Shown here piece after piece: positions 63,376 to 64,000 of a stretch of 64,000 nt of DNA (positions are counted from its first letter, which is position 1; each line of letters begins with the position of its first letter). A program made the translations under genes and the position numbers. The notes beneath the pieces were generated by a model that did not search any database, was not told the origin of the DNA, and saw nothing but the letters and a program-made list of their open reading frames with translations. Origin of the DNA: Paracoccaceae bacterium (GTDB lineage: Bacteria; Pseudomonadota; Alphaproteobacteria; Rhodobacterales; Rhodobacteraceae); NCBI GenBank assembly GCA_024742455.1, contig JANSYL010000001.1, positions 124,001-188,000 on the forward strand, in the 5' to 3' direction.

Positions 63376-64000
63376 TTTTCTTCGCCCTATTATTTTTCAA
63401 CAACTTATGGTATGGTTTACACATGATGTTTATAACTAAGTAGGTACCATGGCGCCTCCAGCAGACACACCACCTGCCATTCGCTTGTACAAGGGTTTGT
63501 CGATTTATCGCGTTGCCAACTCGCCTAACTGGATGGTGCGGGTTTGGGATCGCAAGCGCAAGAAGTACCTAGTCAAGTCAACAGGGCAGTCGTCATCGAT
63601 ATTGGCGAAAGATGCCGCTCAGGAATTGGCAATTGCACTACTCAAGTCAGAGGTCCGCGTTGAGACAGAATACACCTTCAAGCATTTCGCGCAAAAACTG
63701 CTCAACAAGACCAAAGTCAAAGCGGATAAAGGAGAACTCAGTAGCCAATATGTAAAGGCAATGCATTGGGCGATCCTGAACGCTGACTGGGGGCTCGTTG
63801 ACTACTTTGGTGAACACGACGTTCGACAATTGCGCACCAGTGATTGGCAGGAGTACTTAGACTGGCTCTACAAAAAACGCCCTGACCTGTCACCATCAAC
63901 GCGTAACACCCTGTCCGCAACTTTTCGAAACGTCTTGAAGATCGCTCAAAGTGACGGCGCAATCGGCGACGTGCCTCAAACACCACGAACAAGACAACGC
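63376..64000. mobile_element. Left end of an integrated element (genomic island or prophage)
   Basis: From the tRNA-Thr remnant rightward the base composition drops visibly, codon third positions become mixed, and the only gene is an integrase. The element continues beyond the window, so size and cargo are unknown. Confidence 0.8.
63449..64000 (+). CDS. Tyrosine-type phage/island integrase, 5' part
   Basis: Start MAPPADTPPAIRLYKGLSIY, 184 codons to the window edge, frame open. N-terminal basic stretch VRVWDRKRKKYLVKSTGQSS resembles an arm-binding segment, followed by TFKHFAQKLLNKTKV and a SAM-like core-binding domain with TSDWQEYLDWLYKKRP and STRNTLSATFRNVLKIA. The catalytic domain (R..H-x-x-R..Y) is outside. 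Position directly beside a tRNA 3' remnant and its lower GC mark it as the integrase of the element. Confidence 0.85.
   Translation, partial: MAPPADTPPAIRLYKGLSIYRVANSPNWMVRVWDRKRKKYLVKSTGQSSSILAKDAAQELAIALLKSEVRVETEYTFKHFAQKLLNKTKVKADKGELSSQYVKAMHWAILNADWGLVDYFGEHDVRQLRTSDWQEYLDWLYKKRPDLSPSTRNTLSATFRNVLKIAQSDGAIGDVPQTPRTRQR

Overview
The window is about 63.3 kb of high-GC alphaproteobacterial chromosome followed, at the right edge, by the first ~0.6 kb of an AT-richer integrated element. Gene content and order point to the Rhodobacteraceae (Roseobacter-type, probably marine). The indicators are a B12-dependent ribonucleotide reductase, a two-domain cold-shock protein, a T1SS-type RTX/Hint giant protein, TRAP and phosphonate transporters, a Usg protein, TrmFO, and a glucosylglycerol osmolyte operon. 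No sequence comparison could be run; all assignments rest on motifs and protein sequences read directly.

Left part (1-19.5 kb). The 5' part of nrdJ comes first, then tRNA-Pro(TGG). Next are a DUF192 protein, a two-domain Csp, pdxH, fabI-gpt, a tiny lipoprotein and aroK-aroB. A divergent operon follows: a 44-aa membrane peptide, a 509-aa secreted protein, xerD, a CorC/HlyC-type membrane protein and a MobA-like nucleotidyltransferase. A bidirectional terminator then separates this operon from a 1719-aa LamG/RTX/Hint protein. tRNA-Leu(CAA) closes the region.

Middle (19.5-43.6 kb). A TRAP operon has a flavin monooxygenase gene between the binding-protein and membrane genes. Then come exoD, dsbB, usg and gyrA (TTG start), followed by three small DoxX-like or multi-span membrane proteins. 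trmFO, a methyltransferase, gluQ and a HerA-like ATPase follow. A 470-bp spacer holds two orphan intrinsic terminators, and an IalB protein comes next. A probable envelope-lipid block (KAS, AcpXL-like ACP, LpxD-like) sits beside an L,D-transpeptidase and a DUF882 protein. msrB-msrA and a PfkB kinase end this part.

Phosphonate region (43.6-59.5 kb). The leftward transporter operon encodes two PhnD paralogs, PhnC and two PhnE permeases. A divergent unit encodes a second PhnM-like hydrolase and a TIM-barrel isomerase. The leftward C-P lyase genes phnG-H-I, J-K, L-N and M follow. They are interrupted by a rightward DUF1045 (2H phosphoesterase-like) gene and by a rightward 63-codon membrane-protein gene between phnI and phnJ. 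phnF is divergent from phnG, with a perfect inverted repeat between them. Together these genes would import phosphonates, convert them to ribosyl-triphosphate adducts and cleave the C-P bond.

Right end (59.5-64 kb). tRNA-Arg(CCG) precedes an operon gpsA - HAD phosphatase - ggpS, which supplies glycerol-3-phosphate, condenses it with ADP-glucose and dephosphorylates the product to glucosylglycerol. Then comes a 45-nt 3' remnant of tRNA-Thr(TGT) and a truncated tyrosine integrase gene of clearly different base composition: the left boundary of a genomic island or prophage.

Most worth following up: the duplicated PhnD/PhnM module with its candidate Pho-box array; the CTGCAG-centred palindromes in the phnJ-phnK spacer; the small gene inside the C-P lyase cluster; the two candidate small RNAs near 35.1-35.4 kb; the split glucosylglycerol pathway; and the island boundary.
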